The notes under the pieces: generated by a model
Databases searched by the model: none
What the model saw: the letters and a program-made list of their open reading frames with translations, nothing else
What the model was told of the DNA's origin: nothing
Assembly (NCBI RefSeq): GCF_000725545.1
Contig: NZ_JNZP01000020.1
Coordinates: 62,001-126,000, forward strand
Source of the DNA: Streptomyces exfoliatus
Lineage (GTDB): Bacteria > Actinomycetota > Actinomycetes > Streptomycetales > Streptomycetaceae
DNA: 64,000 bases
Reading direction: 5' to 3'
Position numbers and translations under genes: made by a program
Shown: one piece after another, positions 62,940 through 64,000 of the stretch
Layout: every line of letters starts with the position of its first letter
Numbering within the stretch: the first letter of the stretch is position 1

Positions 62940-63064
62940 CCCCCTTTTCTCCCCCATGTGCACGAGTTCTTGTCAGCCCGCAGCGGATCGCGGGAGGTGG
63001 GACTTGCCACGTACCGCCCGGCATGGGGGAGGATGGCGAGCATCCGTACGAAGGGAAATACACG

Positions 63065-63598
63065 GTGAGCATCGACCCGTCCTCGATTCCGAATTTCGGG
63101 GGCCAGCCCCAGCCTCAGGCCGCAGGACCGGCGGGCCCCGTCGTCCCCGACCAGGACCTCGTCAAGCAGCTCCTCGACCAGATGGAACTGAAGTACGTCA
63201 TCGACGACGAGGGTGACCTCGCGGCGCCGTGGGAGGAATTCCGCACGTACTTCATGTTCCGCGGTGAGGACGAGCAGCAGGTCTTCTCGGTGCGGACGTT
63301 CTACGACCGCCCGCACTCCGCCGACGACCGCGCCAAGGTCCTCGACGCGATCGACGACTGGAACCGCCGCACCCTGTGGCCCAAGGTCTACACGCACCTG
63401 CACGAGGAGGAGGACGGCTCCGCCACCCTCCGTCTCATCGGTGAGGCCCAGATGCTGATCGGCACCGGCGTCGCCCTGGAGCACTTCGTGTCCTCCACGG
63501 TCAGCTGGGTCCGCGCCTCCATCGAGTTCGACAAGTGGGTCGTCGAGCAGTTCGGCCTGGAGACCCCCGAGCAGAAGGCGGGCGACGAGGAGGCCTGA
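63065..63598 (+). CDS. YbjN-domain protein
   Basis: 177 residues. LLDQMELKYVIDDEGDLAAP onwards to VSSTVSWVRASIEFDKWVVE is the YbjN/type III chaperone-like fold. The Pro/Gln-rich N-terminus has GTG 63065 (AAGGGA 9 bp upstream); ATG 63023 is an alternative. A conserved gene next to clpB in Streptomyces; function unknown. Confidence 0.88.
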   Translation: MSIDPSSIPNFGGQPQPQAAGPAGPVVPDQDLVKQLLDQMELKYVIDDEGDLAAPWEEFRTYFMFRGEDEQQVFSVRTFYDRPHSADDRAKVLDAIDDWNRRTLWPKVYTHLHEEEDGSATLRLIGEAQMLIGTGVALEHFVSSTVSWVRASIEFDKWVVEQFGLETPEQKAGDEEA

Positions 63599-63619
63599 GC
63601 CACCTCGTCCGCACCGTCA

Positions 63620-63660
63620 CGAGAGCCCGGCCCCCCTTCCGAGGGGGCGCCGGGCTCTCG
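63620..63660. terminator. Bidirectional terminator
   Basis: CGAGAGCCCGG ... CCGGGCTCTCG, 11-bp outer stem with an inner CCCCCTT/AGGGGG pairing. Confidence 0.85.
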
Positions 63661-63679
63661 TGTCGTTCCGGGGGCGCCC

Positions 63680-64000
63680 TCAGGCCAGCCGCTTGAGCCG
63701 GGAGACGGCCTCCTCCAGGACCTCGGTCTTCTTGCAGAAGGCGAAGCGGACGAAGGGCGCGCCGGCCTCGCGGTGGTCGTAGAAGACGGCGTTCGGGATG
63801 GCGACGACCCCGGCGCGCTCCGGCAGCGACCGGCAGAAGGCGAAGCCGTCCTCGTCGCCGAGCGGCCGGATGTCGGTGGTGACGAAGTAGGTGCCCGCCG
63901 GCCGGTAGACCTCGAAGCCCGCCTGCGCGAGGCCCTCGCTCAGCAGGTCCCGCTTGGCCTGGAGGTCGGCGCGGAGGGTGTCGAAGTACGTGGCGGGGAG
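63680..64000 (-). CDS. PLP-dependent aminotransferase, 3' end
   Basis: C-terminal 106 residues of a class I/II aminotransferase, running off the window: TYFDTLRADLQAKRDLLSEG, AGFEVYRPAGTYFVTTDIRP, VAIPNAVFYDHREAGAPFVR FAFCKKTEVLEEAVSRLKRL. The substrate-carboxylate Arg is in PFVRFAFCK. Resembles the kynurenine/methionine-type enzymes; exact specificity not determinable from this part. Confidence 0.88.
   Translation of the reverse strand, partial: LPATYFDTLRADLQAKRDLLSEGLAQAGFEVYRPAGTYFVTTDIRPLGDEDGFAFCRSLPERAGVVAIPNAVFYDHREAGAPFVRFAFCKKTEVLEEAVSRLKRLA

Noticed and set aside
60234..62963. A 909-codon open frame on the minus strand
   Set aside because: Antisense to clpB, which is full length with all motifs.

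Overview
The window is high-GC DNA with strong third-position G/C bias, GTG/TTG starts, many leaderless promoters, and HspR/HAIR heat-shock control. The gene families (ECF41-type sigma factor, DUF998, DUF1648-GntR pair, CspA with its DUF partner, Fe-S reductase beside the dnaK operon, NarL-type kinases) all point to a Streptomyces or close relative, chromosomal arm-to-core sequence. No rRNA or CRISPR was seen; there is one tRNA.

Layout. 1-9.5 kb: 3' end of cobN, then small regulator/target pairs (MarR-DoxX, DUF1648-GntR, GlxA-like regulator-MBL hydrolase), a subtilase relic and a D-2-hydroxyacid dehydrogenase. 9.5-20.6 kb: cold-shock gene cspA and its partner, an AraC regulator with two VOC genes that share a promoter motif, DUF952, an ECF41-type sigma factor, a two-component system, a SnoaL-type sigma factor and several gene relics. 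20.6-30 kb: a plant-polysaccharide locus. An ECF sigma factor fused to a zinc anti-sigma-like motif, membrane segments and an AbfB arabinose-binding domain lies upstream of a GH10-CBM13-GH62 xylanase/arabinofuranosidase and a CBM13-GH74 xyloglucanase; a secreted lyase with a discoidin domain is nearby. 30.6-32 kb: a TetR-DUF4386 pair with twin operators.

32-43.7 kb: an island of decayed integrative elements at tRNA-Gly(CCC). Copies of the tRNA 3' half and/or its terminator hairpin recur at about 32.1, 39.2 and 42.35 kb, with the intact tRNA at 43.6 kb. Between them are a 1586-aa Rhs/YD-repeat toxin with two upstream secretion-associated genes and a probable immunity gene, a MurE-like ligase behind a leaderless 50-codon gene, and a broken AbiEii-type toxin.

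43.8-53.2 kb: housekeeping-like genes: dcd, a phosphoribosyltransferase, a Tat-exported M23 peptidase with seven cell-wall-type repeats (next to an inverted, broken paralogue), a two-component system, a Yip1 protein, a membrane Fe-S reductase and a short sugar transferase. 53.3-64 kb: the HspR regulon, dnaK-grpE-dnaJ-hspR and clpB, each preceded by HAIR operators. dnaK is broken by an out-of-frame deletion of about 101 bp, which is either a sequence error or a real lesion. Between hspR and clpB is a small system of interest: a LuxR-type regulator divergent from a secreted peptide made of DPGW(SVAP) repeats and a Rieske-like protein lacking its metal ligands. The window ends with a YbjN protein and the 3' end of an aminotransferase.
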